Of a stretch of DNA of 28,168 nt, positions 15,127 through 22,876 are shown piece after piece. Both the position numbers and the translations under genes were made by a program. Source of the DNA: a virus; IMG/VR virus record IMGVR_UViG_3300017917_003582, positions 1-28,168 of that record; one strand, 5' to 3'. The notes beneath the pieces are model-generated. The model ran no database searches. It saw nothing but the letters and a program-made list of their open reading frames with translations, and had not been told where the DNA came from. Position 1 is the stretch's first letter, and every line of letters starts with the position of its first letter.

Positions 15127-16254
15127 TTAGGTAATATATTTGTTTATATTTTCACGTAATGTAATTTTACTAAAATTCTTTTTATAATTATCAAAAACGT
15201 TGCCTTCATTTTTATAATCTGATAATAGTTGTAGGAAGTCCGGTCTATTATATTTAATAATATTTTTTTGTATTATTACATTGAGTGCATTACTTAGTAT
15301 ATCGTCTAATGATAGTTGATTTACAATATCAGTAATTCTTATATCATAAAAAGGACTAAAATGATAATTGTTATCTATATGCCACATCTGGTAATCATAA
15401 TAAACACTTTCATTGCAATGGTCTAACAAATCTTGTTCATTTGTTAGTGTAGGTGCATTATTGATTTTTAATATAGGTCTTTGTAAGAAATGATAGAGGT
15501 AATCTTTACTAGTAGTAATTTCATGTAATTTTTTGCCTACATAGTTAGCAATAGCATGTCCTTGTGTAACTTCTCTAAGTTGTATTCTCTCTGAATAAAA
15601 TCCTGTGATATACCAGTTTTCTTTTGTATAACAACTGGTCAAGTTATAACTCCAAAACTTCTTACTACATAAGTCCATTAAGTCAGATTGATATTCTTGG
15701 TTTCTACCTAAACTCTTAAAAGAACTAGGAACGGGTAGATGGAAATCATAATCGTGCCCTAAACTGTCTACTAAACTCCATACCGTAAGAGTATCTATAC
15801 CTCCAGTGAATAAAACGTTTAGTTTATCTATTTTATTATATTTAAAAAAGTTTACAACATTTTCTCTTAGAACTTCGTTAATTTGTATTGAGGCTTCTTC
15901 TAATGTTATATTTGATTTTCTTTTTATTGATGCTGTGGAACAATTAACTAAATCTAACTTTGGTAAAGGCATATTGGTTTTAATACCTTTTTGGTTTGTA
16001 TATAAAGGAAAACCACGCAATAAAGGATGATATATATCTCCCCTTTCACTAACTATTGCATATTTACCATTTGCATTATAACCATCGATTATTTCTTTAA
16101 CATGATTAGATAAAATGCAATCGGTACTATATCCTTTATACCAATAATTTACATCATTGATTTTTTCACATTTCCAACCTTTATCCAAAAATAAATTTTC
16201 TGTAACTTTATCAACAGACTTAATAGGACATTCTTGACCAATATAAAAAAACAT
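15127..16254 (-). CDS. asparagine-synthetase-like PP-loop enzyme
   Basis: 375 residues from the ATG at 16252-16254, which overlaps the epimerase stop (TAATG) and has GGAGG eleven bases upstream; a TTG extension is less likely. The PP-loop ATP pyrophosphatase motif is LFTGGIDTLT (about residues 148-157), equal to S-G-G-x-D-S in asparagine synthetase. SPFYDIRITDIV near the C-terminus matches the F-P-F-x-D-x-R element of AsnB. The N-terminal 100 residues are shortened and lack the Cys2 nucleophile of glutamine amidotransferases, so it may use ammonia or another amine, as in amide-forming enzymes of sugar or peptide modification. Product unknown; neighbours suggest a glycan pathway. Confidence 0.8.
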   Translation of the reverse strand: MFFYIGQECPIKSVDKVTENLFLDKGWKCEKINDVNYWYKGYSTDCILSNHVKEIIDGYNANGKYAIVSERGDIYHPLLRGFPLYTNQKGIKTNMPLPKLDLVNCSTASIKRKSNITLEEASIQINEVLRENVVNFFKYNKIDKLNVLFTGGIDTLTVWSLVDSLGHDYDFHLPVPSSFKSLGRNQEYQSDLMDLCSKKFWSYNLTSCYTKENWYITGFYSERIQLREVTQGHAIANYVGKKLHEITTSKDYLYHFLQRPILKINNAPTLTNEQDLLDHCNESVYYDYQMWHIDNNYHFSPFYDIRITDIVNQLSLDDILSNALNVIIQKNIIKYNRPDFLQLLSDYKNEGNVFDNYKKNFSKITLRENINKYIT

Positions 16255-17222
16255 TAAGTTTTTAACCTCCAAAACTTACTTTTACATAGCCAATCGTAAT
16301 ACTTTACAAACCCTTCTTCTATATCTACCTTAGGATCATAATTAAAGTCACGACAGGCGCTATCTATATTTAGTGAGCCTCTGCTAGGAAAATTTAAATC
16401 ACGTTCTCTAATTTCTATATCACCTTTTCCTACTATATCAACAATCAATTCAGCAGCATGGTATAAGGTGTGACTAACACCCCTTGTAATATTATAAGTT
16501 TTGTTAAAGGTATAATCAGATAATGATGCACTTACTATTCCATTTGCAACATCATCAACATAAGTAAAATCTAATTCTTCATGAATACCATTAACATAAA
16601 GAATTTGATCATGCATAGCTTGCAAAAAAAATTTACTTAAAACTCTATCAGTTACGTCCAAAGGACCATAAACAGCACTTGGTCTTATAATTGTATAGTT
16701 AAAATTACCTTTTTTAGCGTAATCTTTTACCAACCATTCTCCTGCAAGTTTAAGTATCCCATATTGACCTTCGGGTTGACATACATAATCTTCATTTGTA
16801 TTGTTAATAAAATTTCCATAAACCATACTACTGCTTACATAAACAAACTTTTTTACATTGTTTGTTTTACTTAATTCTAATATATTAAGCAAACCTTGAC
16901 TCATCGTTCTTGATCCCCAAGTCGGGTGTTTATTTACAATTTTTTGTCTAGGAAAACTTGCCATATGTATAACTATATCAAATTTTTGACTTGTAAATAA
17001 CCACTCCATATTTTTCTGTTCACAAATATCAAATTTGTAACAAAAAGGAGTGGTTATTATCTTTTTACGTTCTTTTATCAAATAATCAACCTCATGTTTA
17101 GGAATGATTCCATAGTTTGTTTGCGAATCAACTAAGATTACTGTATGGCATAATTTTTCTAACTTACTTACAATATGGTGACCTATAAATCCTAAACCAC
17201 CTGTGACTAAAATTTTAGTCAT
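16254..17222 (-). CDS. NAD-dependent sugar epimerase/dehydratase
   Basis: 322 residues, extended short-chain dehydrogenase. The NAD-binding motif is GGLGFIG at 8-14. The catalytic set is SSSMVYG (Ser around 131) and Y154-x3-K158 in YGILKLAG. Length and motifs match GalE/RmlB-like enzymes acting on nucleotide-activated sugars. The second half (TIIRPSAVYGP, DFTYVDDVANGI) carries the usual substrate-domain landmarks. It overlaps both neighbours, so it is translated together with the small gene upstream and the PP-loop enzyme downstream. The exact reaction (epimerisation or dehydration) cannot be decided. Confidence 0.92.
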   Translation of the reverse strand: MTKILVTGGLGFIGHHIVSKLEKLCHTVILVDSQTNYGIIPKHEVDYLIKERKKIITTPFCYKFDICEQKNMEWLFTSQKFDIVIHMASFPRQKIVNKHPTWGSRTMSQGLLNILELSKTNNVKKFVYVSSSMVYGNFINNTNEDYVCQPEGQYGILKLAGEWLVKDYAKKGNFNYTIIRPSAVYGPLDVTDRVLSKFFLQAMHDQILYVNGIHEELDFTYVDDVANGIVSASLSDYTFNKTYNITRGVSHTLYHAAELIVDIVGKGDIEIRERDLNFPSRGSLNIDSACRDFNYDPKVDIEEGFVKYYDWLCKSKFWRLKT

Positions 17223-17463
17223 TTTTTAATTTCCAAAATGTATAATCCACTGGCTTAAATGTTGCGCTTATAATTACTTCATAGCCATAGGTATTTGGAT
17301 TAGTAACTAGACTCCATCTGGGTTGACCTATTGAATTTTTCATGACCCATTGCCCTACTTCACTTTTTTCCCATTTGTATAATGGTTCGGCTGCGTAAAG
17401 TTCAGGATCTTCTACATCACCCATACGAAATTTATGAACTACTACGCTAATATTATTACTCAC
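17215..17463 (-). CDS. small conserved phage protein of unknown function
   Basis: 82 residues with a GTG start overlapping the stop of the oxygenase gene (GTGA). It reads SVVVHKFRMGDVEDPELYAA, then PLYKWEKSEVGQWVM, and ends DYTFWKLKND. I recall near-identical small proteins in many uncultured aquatic phages, where FRMGDVEDP and the terminal YTFW stretch are conserved, but no function is known to me. It overlaps the epimerase start by eight bases. Confidence 0.8.
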   Translation of the reverse strand: MSNNISVVVHKFRMGDVEDPELYAAEPLYKWEKSEVGQWVMKNSIGQPRWSLVTNPNTYGYEVIISATFKPVDYTFWKLKND

Positions 17464-17999
17464 GCTAAATTGTCACACCAATCAAATACGATATGAATTC
17501 TGTTTTCACTTCCTGCATTAAGAGCTAAATGATAATCTTTTACTTTTACTAGATACGCATTGCCAACTTCCAAATGCCAAAGTTTACCATCCACTATCAT
17601 AAATGAGTCAGGATTTGTTATTAAGGGTATATGCACTCTCCATAGATCAAGATCATGATGAAATGAGTAAGTACTTTTAGGGAGCATCATTAGCATTCTT
17701 ACTCTTCCCTGATCACGTATACCTAAAGATTTTGCTATGCTTTGTAATACGTTTGTTCCTGATTGCCAATTTATAAAATCTTTTTCCCCAATTTTTTTAG
17801 GATTAGCTTGATTATATCTTAAATCACTCACTCCTTCAAAATCACCTGCCCAGCGTAAGCCTTGTTGTTTGACATTATTATTTAAGGCTAGGTCAATATA
17901 ATGTTGCAATGAAATCTTCAAACTAATCACATCTACAGGGCTTAACAGTCTAACAGATCCGATTAATTTTGGTTTATGAATCATTTCATCTCTGTTCAT
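17460..17999 (-). CDS. aspartyl/asparaginyl beta-hydroxylase-like 2OG-Fe(II) oxygenase
   Basis: 179 residues. The C-terminal half shows the iron and 2-oxoglutarate pattern of the Asp/Asn hydroxylase-like cupins: H114/H115-D116 in YSFHHDLDLWRVHIPL, then WHLEVGNAYLVKVKDYH with the distal His157, and R167 in ENRIHIVFDW for 2-oxoglutarate. It probably hydroxylates a protein side chain or small molecule using oxygen and 2-oxoglutarate. Such oxygenases are frequent in aquatic phages. The ATG overlaps the thymidylate synthase stop (ATGA). Substrate unknown. Confidence 0.8.
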   Translation of the reverse strand: MNRDEMIHKPKLIGSVRLLSPVDVISLKISLQHYIDLALNNNVKQQGLRWAGDFEGVSDLRYNQANPKKIGEKDFINWQSGTNVLQSIAKSLGIRDQGRVRMLMMLPKSTYSFHHDLDLWRVHIPLITNPDSFMIVDGKLWHLEVGNAYLVKVKDYHLALNAGSENRIHIVFDWCDNLA

Positions 18000-18844
18000 A
18001 CCGCCATTACACCTTTAATTGCTTCATGTGATTTATAATTTAATAAATGTATGTCATTCATTGTAAATTTGTCAATTTCTTTTACATCAGGGTTTAATAC
18101 AAGTGAGGGGCTGGATAAATGCTCTCTAGCTAATTGTATATTTGCTTGTTCTATATGATTTTTATATAAATGAACATCACCCATATTGATTATTAATTCT
18201 TTTGCACGATATCCACATACTTGAGCAATCATATGTGTAAACAATGCATAACTAGCAATATTAAAAGGTAGTCCTAAAAACGCATCAACACTACGTTGAT
18301 ACATTTGACAACTTAATTCATTATTATTGCTAACATAAAATTGTACCATCATATGACAAGGTGGTAATACCATTTCATCTAATTCACCTGGATTCCATGC
18401 CGTTAGTACATGCCTACGTCCATGTGGATTATTTTTTAAACTGTTAATTAAATCTTCTAATTGATCCACATAACCACCATTAAATGGTTTACGCCAACGT
18501 CTCCATTGCACGCCATATATCCTACCAACATCACCTTCAAATTTTGCTTTGGATTTCCAATACGGTGCTAAACTATTTGGAGTCCATATTGTTACATTAC
18601 CTTCTTTTGATCCATGAGTTATTTCTGCCAATCGTCTTTCATCTTTCGACCCCTCAATGAACCAAAGAAGTTCACCAACGACACTTTTCCAAGCAAGTTT
18701 TTTAGTGGTAATGGCAGGGAATCCTGTACGCAAATTAAAGCGAATAGTATGACCAAAAATACTAATGGTGCCAATACTAGTTCTATCATTTCTTTCTTCT
18801 CCGTTTTCTATAATGTTTGTTAATAAATCATGATATTGTTTCAT
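17996..18844 (-). CDS. thyA: thymidylate synthase
   Basis: 282 residues, slightly longer than E. coli ThyA (264). It methylates dUMP to dTMP using methylene-tetrahydrofolate. The catalytic cysteine is C163 in LPPCHMMVQF, the phosphate-binding arginine pair is in HGRRHVLTAW, and QRSVDAFLGLPFNIASYA is the conserved folate/dUMP region. The N-terminal RTSIGTISIFG is standard. ATGA overlaps with DHFR upstream and the oxygenase downstream. Pairing with DHFR recycles the dihydrofolate formed. All active residues are present. Confidence 0.97.
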   Translation of the reverse strand: MKQYHDLLTNIIENGEERNDRTSIGTISIFGHTIRFNLRTGFPAITTKKLAWKSVVGELLWFIEGSKDERRLAEITHGSKEGNVTIWTPNSLAPYWKSKAKFEGDVGRIYGVQWRRWRKPFNGGYVDQLEDLINSLKNNPHGRRHVLTAWNPGELDEMVLPPCHMMVQFYVSNNNELSCQMYQRSVDAFLGLPFNIASYALFTHMIAQVCGYRAKELIINMGDVHLYKNHIEQANIQLAREHLSSPSLVLNPDVKEIDKFTMNDIHLLNYKSHEAIKGVMAV

Positions 18845-19293
18845 CTACGCTTCCATATTTCATAACTGTGATCTCCGTGACCACTTCCTGATATTTGTAT
18901 AAAATCTTCTTTTAACTTGTTCAAATCAATATAAGTATCACAATTATACTCTGTTAATACTAAAGTTAAATGTATTTCGGAAATATTGTCCCAGACACTT
19001 TGTACTAATTTGTTCCCGCCTAATATCCAAACATCTTCAGCACCTTTTAATCTTCCTATGTTTGGTAAAACAATTGCATCATCCAACTCTTTTAAGGTAT
19101 TGCTAATTACAATGTTAATTCGTTTTTGTAGGGGTTTTTTAGGAAGACTTTCCCATGTATGTCTTCCCATTACAACCACTTTATTTTCTGTAAGTTTTTT
19201 AAATCTAGGCAAATCACCTTGTATTTTGTCCCAAGGTAATTTATTTTTATATCCTATTCCACCTTTTAGATCACAAGCTAAAATTAGTTTCAT
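18841..19293 (-). CDS. folA: dihydrofolate reductase
   Basis: 150 residues, close to bacterial DHFR (about 159). It reduces dihydrofolate to tetrahydrofolate with NADPH. Visible motifs: KGGIGYKNKLPW (substrate loop), LPRFKKLT, VVVMGRHTWESLP (NADPH binding) and VWILGGNKLV. It is coupled by ATGA to the gene upstream and to thymidylate synthase downstream, an arrangement that regenerates the cofactor used by ThyA, as in T4. Confidence 0.95.
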   Translation of the reverse strand: MKLILACDLKGGIGYKNKLPWDKIQGDLPRFKKLTENKVVVMGRHTWESLPKKPLQKRINIVISNTLKELDDAIVLPNIGRLKGAEDVWILGGNKLVQSVWDNISEIHLTLVLTEYNCDTYIDLNKLKEDFIQISGSGHGDHSYEIWKRR

Positions 19294-19595
19294 AGTTTAT
19301 TAAGTAATTTGTCTGTTTCTGGTTGAACAATTTCAGCAATACTTTGTACATTTAAAACAAACTCAACACTAACGATAAAATCATCAAGTTCATGTAACTT
19401 TTTACTAACTGCATCTTCAACTTGATCTGGTTCTAATCCTTGACTTAATAATCGTTCAATGTTTATTGTTTGTTGTTTTTTCCCTTCATACCCTTCTAAT
19501 TTAATAATTAATTTTTTAATAAACTCAATAGGTATTTTTTGTTTTTCAACGTCTTCTAAAATGTGTTCCCATTTTTGAATGAATTCAGGACTCAT
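19290..19595 (-). CDS. conserved phage protein of unknown function, helical
   Basis: 101 residues starting MSPEFIQKWEHILEDVEKQ. It is mostly charged helices, has no cysteine and no membrane segment, and ends IVQPETDKLLNKL. I recall similar proteins in uncultured T4-like phages directly before nucleotide-metabolism genes but no known role. The start overlaps the stop of the gene at 19595 (TAATG), and its stop overlaps the DHFR start (ATGA), so it is translated in a fixed ratio with both. Confidence 0.8.
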   Translation of the reverse strand: MSPEFIQKWEHILEDVEKQKIPIEFIKKLIIKLEGYEGKKQQTINIERLLSQGLEPDQVEDAVSKKLHELDDFIVSVEFVLNVQSIAEIVQPETDKLLNKL

Positions 19596-20275
19596 TATGC
19601 ATTAACTTTTGTTTTTCTTGTAGATGTTTTTTTTTGCTTAGTTTCTTGCACTGTTACAACTGGATCTATAGATGCGGCTTCCTTTAATAACCTATCTGCT
19701 TCTGCCATAAGCCCTCTAGCCTCTAAATTCATTTTTTCAGCCTGCATTCTTAAATTATTTGCAATTTGATTATCATTTAATGCACCATTTGTTGTTATAG
19801 GTGATTGTGTATTCTTCATTGCTTCTGGTAGATTTTTTCCTCCCATTCTTCTTACAACATCTTTGGGATCTTGTAAACCTAAACTTTTATCCATTTCTTC
19901 TAAACGTTTAGTGGCTGCTTCCCCTTGTTGCATTTCATCTAGGATTTTATTTAATTCGTCTAATTTTATTGATATATTAGGTTGAGGAGTCATTACGACT
20001 AACTCTGTACGTACCTTTTTTAACATACCTTCTGCATGTAATACCTGTAATAAAATTTTACCGTCTTTTGTATACGATCTATTTAATGCATCAGATAAAC
20101 TTTCACTACTTTGTCCTATATCACTTTCAATACATTGAATTAAAGGGTCATGAATATTTTGATTTAATAATTCAGTATAAACAACAAGAGCCATATGTGG
20201 CTCTCCTGGAACCTCACGAAAAACTACTGCTATTTTTCTATCTCCATGTTTTCCTACGTGTCTTAAAAACTTCAT
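19595..20275 (-). CDS. conserved phage protein of unknown function with coiled-coil tail
   Basis: 226 residues. The N-terminal half (MKFLRHVGKHGDRKIAVVFR, EVPGEPHMALVVY) looks like a small alpha/beta domain; the second half from LDELNKILDEMQQGE to RLLKEAA is heptad-like helix, ending in a basic tail (TKQKKTSTRKTK). I do not recognise a family name, though the N-terminal wording is familiar from uncultured phage proteins. AAGGAG lies nine bases upstream of the ATG. It is the first gene of the long coupled run that continues to 15127, so its promoter should control DHFR, ThyA and the sugar genes. Confidence 0.8.
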   Translation of the reverse strand: MKFLRHVGKHGDRKIAVVFREVPGEPHMALVVYTELLNQNIHDPLIQCIESDIGQSSESLSDALNRSYTKDGKILLQVLHAEGMLKKVRTELVVMTPQPNISIKLDELNKILDEMQQGEAATKRLEEMDKSLGLQDPKDVVRRMGGKNLPEAMKNTQSPITTNGALNDNQIANNLRMQAEKMNLEARGLMAEADRLLKEAASIDPVVTVQETKQKKTSTRKTKVNA

Positions 20276-20293
20276 CCTGTTCTCCTTGCTACG

Positions 20294-20300
20294 TATTTAA
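20294..20300 (-). promoter_or_regulatory. weak late-type promoter element upstream of 20275
   Basis: TTAAATA on the minus strand, two mismatches from TATAAATA, 18 bases before the ATG. The spacing resembles the better elements at 8275 and 11654 but the sequence match is poor. Confidence 0.25.
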
Positions 20301-20327
20301 TATGTAAAAAACTAAATAAAATTTTTG

Positions 20328-20591
20328 TCAAGACCAACGTAGTTCATATAATACTGCTTCAGCAGGATCTTCAAATGCAGGATATGAAGTAGTATCAAAT
20401 CTATAAGTGAAACTATCTTCAGTTTTATTTTTATAATATGTACAATAACGTCCTTTTAATTTTGTTACAATCCACTCTAATGACTTATTATCTAAAGGTG
20501 TGTTTGTTTCAACAAAATGTATAGGTTTAAACTCTAAAAACCTATTTTCTAAAATTTGTTCAATTTGTATTTTATATTCCAAATTGGACAC
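20328..20591 (-). CDS. small phage protein of unknown function
   Basis: 87 residues if it starts at the GTG at 20589-20591, which has AAGGA nine bases upstream and follows the previous stop by one base. An alternative ATG at 20645 would add 18 residues (MVRKFIVTTEHKRQ) but would overlap the previous gene by over 50 bases without a ribosome-binding site. The body reads YKIQIEQILENRFLEFKPI and ends EAVLYELRWS. No motif is recognised. Confidence 0.65.
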   Translation of the reverse strand: MSNLEYKIQIEQILENRFLEFKPIHFVETNTPLDNKSLEWIVTKLKGRYCTYYKNKTEDSFTYRFDTTSYPAFEDPAEAVLYELRWS

Positions 20592-20592
20592 T

Positions 20593-20964
20593 TTACACAA
20601 TCCTTGTCTTTTGTGTTCGGTAGTCACTATAAATTTTCTCACCATGTTCACGTATCCAATTCACAATAGGTTGTGGGTCATTACTAAATTGTTCTCTAAC
20701 CTCAGACACGGACATGCTAGTAGAAAAGGTATATATTTCATAACTACGATGATTGTTTACTCTTGCTCTTAATAAGATTTGTTGTAATGGTATAGGATTA
20801 GGTCTTTTAACTTCTAATTCTGAACCTTTTAATTTACTCCAAACAAGTTGTTTTTCATAACTTTCAACGATTCCCATGGCATGGTCAATATCAAATATCG
20901 ATTCTAATCCAAGCATATCATATACTACAAGGAATCTATTAAGTTTCTTTTTTCTTGAGGGCAT
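20593..20964 (-). CDS. phage protein of unknown function
   Basis: 123 residues from MPSRKKKLNRFLVVYDMLGL; longer starts fall well inside the upstream gene. The centre, LVWSKLKGSELEVKRPNPIP, followed by LLRARVNNHRSYEIYTF, has the wording of small conserved phage proteins but no known domain. It overlaps the upstream gene by 26 bases and is followed directly by the 87-residue protein, so these three small genes form one unit behind the VWA gene. Confidence 0.7.
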   Translation of the reverse strand: MPSRKKKLNRFLVVYDMLGLESIFDIDHAMGIVESYEKQLVWSKLKGSELEVKRPNPIPLQQILLRARVNNHRSYEIYTFSTSMSVSEVREQFSNDPQPIVNWIREHGEKIYSDYRTQKTRIV

Positions 20965-21193
20965 ACAGTATCTCAACTTTTTCAATTGCATCATCAAGTG
21001 TTATATCATTATCAGCCATATATACTGCTTCTTTTAAATTTAACCACCGTAAATTTAATTCTTGTTCTTTTTTCCATTGTGGATCTACACTATGTAAATG
21101 GCGAACGGTCTCGCCATTCTTTCTAGCATAGACCGTTTTACCCCCATCGGGGCTTTCATATATAATGATTTCTTCAGTGCTTTTTATGATCAT
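20939..21193 (-). CDS. small phage protein of unknown function
   Basis: 84 residues from the ATG at 21191-21193 (MIIKSTEEIIIYESPDGGKT). Longer versions of the frame run through the VWA gene and look like a hydrophobic shadow, so they are rejected. It overlaps the VWA stop by 20 bases. The start, IYESPDGGKTVYARK, is a beta-hairpin-like segment; the rest is helical and acidic. The frame carries a plausible protein but no recognised family. Confidence 0.7.
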   Translation of the reverse strand: MIIKSTEEIIIYESPDGGKTVYARKNGETVRHLHSVDPQWKKEQELNLRWLNLKEAVYMADNDITLDDAIEKVEILYALKKKET

Positions 21194-22448
21194 TATAAAT
21201 TGCAAAAGTACCAAAAGGGGGATTAGGATCAGGGTCACCATGAATAATCCAAGTTGTATCACAATAGTTAGGATCCCCCCAACTACCACATGGATACCCA
21301 TCAGTAAATACAATCAATCGTTTTGGTTCGATACACTCACGTTTTAGATATTCGAAGATAACATCAAAATTGGTTCCACCTCCACCTGCTGGTTGATAAT
21401 TTTCAATACTGTCTAAATTGTCTGATGTATAATCTGCTGGATTGTAAACGTCGGTATCAAAACAAAATACATGCACTTTGTATCCATCAAAAGCAGCCAT
21501 CATTCCTGCAATTTCGCTTAGAAAGGCTTGTCCTTGATCATTAGAAATTGAACCGCTCATGTCAAGGCTAACTACTACATCAATTTCTTCGCCTGGAGTC
21601 ATACCAGGCATTATTGCATCCATATGCCATCCACGTCGATTTGGTCGCATAAAACTAAAATCGGTACGAATGGCACTAGTCAAATTAGTCTGAATCAATT
21701 CACGCCAGGGCATTACAGGATTTGTAGTCTGCTTGATTAAGCGTTCTACACCTTTAGGAATAGTTCCTGCATCAGCACCTTGTGCAGCATTTAGAATAGC
21801 CTGTTTAACTTCTTGGCGCATACGCTCACGGTCCTCAGGACTCATCTTAGGACGCTTGCTTTTATTATTTCCTTCACCATCAGCTTCACCATCACCTTCA
21901 CCATCAAGGTGATCATCAATCATTTGATCTACTAAATCATCGATATTAATTTTTTGCACGTTTTGCATGAGGTCATCATAGATTTCCTCACTTGATTTAC
22001 CATCATATTTAACTTCGTACAAACATGGTACAGTGCGAATAAACTCGCCTACTTTGTGACGTTTTAAATCAGCATTTACAGCATAATCATTTGCAATATT
22101 AAAAATTTGTGGATCACGATTTCCACGACGACCAATATGGTCATACACTACATGCAGTACCTCATGCCCGACTAAGAATTCCACTTCCTTTGGCTTAAGC
22201 ATGTTGATAAACCGACTGTTGTAATAAAATTTAAGACCATCAGTTGCAGCCGTAGAACACCATTCATCAGCATTAATTAATTGCAGTCTAGTAGCAAGAT
22301 TACCAAAAAAACTATGGCGTAGCAATAAACCAATACGTGCAGTAATCAAACGTTCACGTGCCTGATGATCTACCTTACTGTCAGTAGGACCAATTAAATT
22401 TTCAAATTTAGCATTGCGTTTGCGCTTACGACCAATTACTTCACTCAT
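21174..22448 (-). CDS. DUF2201-type metallopeptidase-like and VWA domain protein
   Basis: 424 residues from the ATG at 22446-22448, with AAGGAG seven bases upstream. N-terminal domain: GHEVLHVVYDH (HExxH at 95-99) and FNIANDYAVN (119-124 region), the zinc-site pattern of DUF2201_N. A Glu/Asp/Gly-rich linker (EGDGEADGEG, about 184-193) follows. C-terminal VWA: MIDAS motif DMSGS at 296-300, threonine in GGGGTNF, and FTDG at 381-384. Such proteins pair with MoxR-type AAA+ ATPases, which remodel a target held by the VWA domain; in CobS/CobT the pair inserts metal. The MoxR gene is two small genes upstream. Its own promoter lies at 22472-22500. Target unknown. Confidence 0.88.
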   Translation of the reverse strand: MSEVIGRKRKRNAKFENLIGPTDSKVDHQARERLITARIGLLLRHSFFGNLATRLQLINADEWCSTAATDGLKFYYNSRFINMLKPKEVEFLVGHEVLHVVYDHIGRRGNRDPQIFNIANDYAVNADLKRHKVGEFIRTVPCLYEVKYDGKSSEEIYDDLMQNVQKINIDDLVDQMIDDHLDGEGDGEADGEGNNKSKRPKMSPEDRERMRQEVKQAILNAAQGADAGTIPKGVERLIKQTTNPVMPWRELIQTNLTSAIRTDFSFMRPNRRGWHMDAIMPGMTPGEEIDVVVSLDMSGSISNDQGQAFLSEIAGMMAAFDGYKVHVFCFDTDVYNPADYTSDNLDSIENYQPAGGGGTNFDVIFEYLKRECIEPKRLIVFTDGYPCGSWGDPNYCDTTWIIHGDPDPNPPFGTFAIYNDHKKH

Positions 22449-22471
22449 CAAACACTCCTTAAGATACCGTA

Positions 22472-22500
22472 ATTATAATACATAAAGGAATTAATGTAAA
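22472..22500 (-). promoter_or_regulatory. sigma-70 promoter for the VWA gene
   Basis: TTTACA (22495-22500), 17-base spacer, TATAAT (22472-22477) on the minus strand: five of six and six of six. It starts at the stop codon of the preceding gene and gives a leader of about 17 bases carrying the ribosome-binding site. Confidence 0.75.
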
Positions 22501-22724
22501 GTTTTTTTGCTGGGTTTTTCATCAATTTCTTTAAATGAACTTGTAATTTTTTCTAGTGTAACTTCATCTAAATCACTTAAATCCACTGGTTCGCTTTCCT
22601 CAAGCAAAGAACCATCTTCAAATTTTTTACGAATTTGATTTACAAGTTCATTCAATTCTTCCTGAGTTCCTTCAAATTCATCAAAGGAACGAGGATCAAA
22701 TATTAACTTAAGTTTGTTTTTCAT
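22491..22724 (-). CDS. small acidic protein in the MoxR/VWA unit
   Basis: 77 residues, MKNKLKLIFDPRSFDEFEGT, with an acidic helical body (LNELVNQIRKKFEDGSLLEE) and ending KKTLH. No cysteine or membrane segment. Its ATG overlaps the stop of the 51-residue gene (ATGA). No family is recognised. Position between the ATPase and the VWA protein suggests an accessory part of that complex, by context only. Confidence 0.75.
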   Translation of the reverse strand: MKNKLKLIFDPRSFDEFEGTQEELNELVNQIRKKFEDGSLLEESEPVDLSDLDEVTLEKITSSFKEIDEKPSKKTLH

Positions 22725-22876
22725 AAAGCTAACTTACGATAACCTTTGTCAAAATAAATCTGTGCGTATCCATAAGTAGGGATTTTATAAACATTTAATC
22801 CCTGTTCTTTTGTTAAACCTCTATCACGACAACTTTGTCCTAAAGAATAAAAGTATTTTTTACCTGATGGTCTCAT
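22721..22876 (-). CDS. 51-residue basic protein in the MoxR/VWA unit
   Basis: An overlooked small gene: MRPSGKKYFYSLGQSCRDRG to FDKGYRKLAL. Its ATG overlaps the MoxR stop (ATGA) and its stop overlaps the next start (ATGA), and it fills an otherwise empty 150-base gap exactly. It is basic and rich in Tyr and Gly. The double overlap is strong evidence for translation; function unknown. Confidence 0.75.
   Translation of the reverse strand: MRPSGKKYFYSLGQSCRDRGLTKEQGLNVYKIPTYGYAQIYFDKGYRKLAL

Noticed and set aside
17460-18844. DNA hypermodification locus built on thymidylate synthase plus oxygenase
   Set aside because: The thymidylate synthase has the standard catalytic and dUMP-binding residues, not those expected of a hydroxymethylase-type relative, and the oxygenase is of the Asp/Asn hydroxylase type rather than TET/JBP.
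20326-20331. TTGACA upstream of the gene at 20275
   Set aside because: No acceptable -10 box at 16-18 bases, unlike the promoters further upstream.
21194-21313. Hydrophobic N-terminal extension of the protein ending at 20939
   Set aside because: It is the out-of-frame reading of the VWA gene; the ATG at 21193 is a normal overlapping start.
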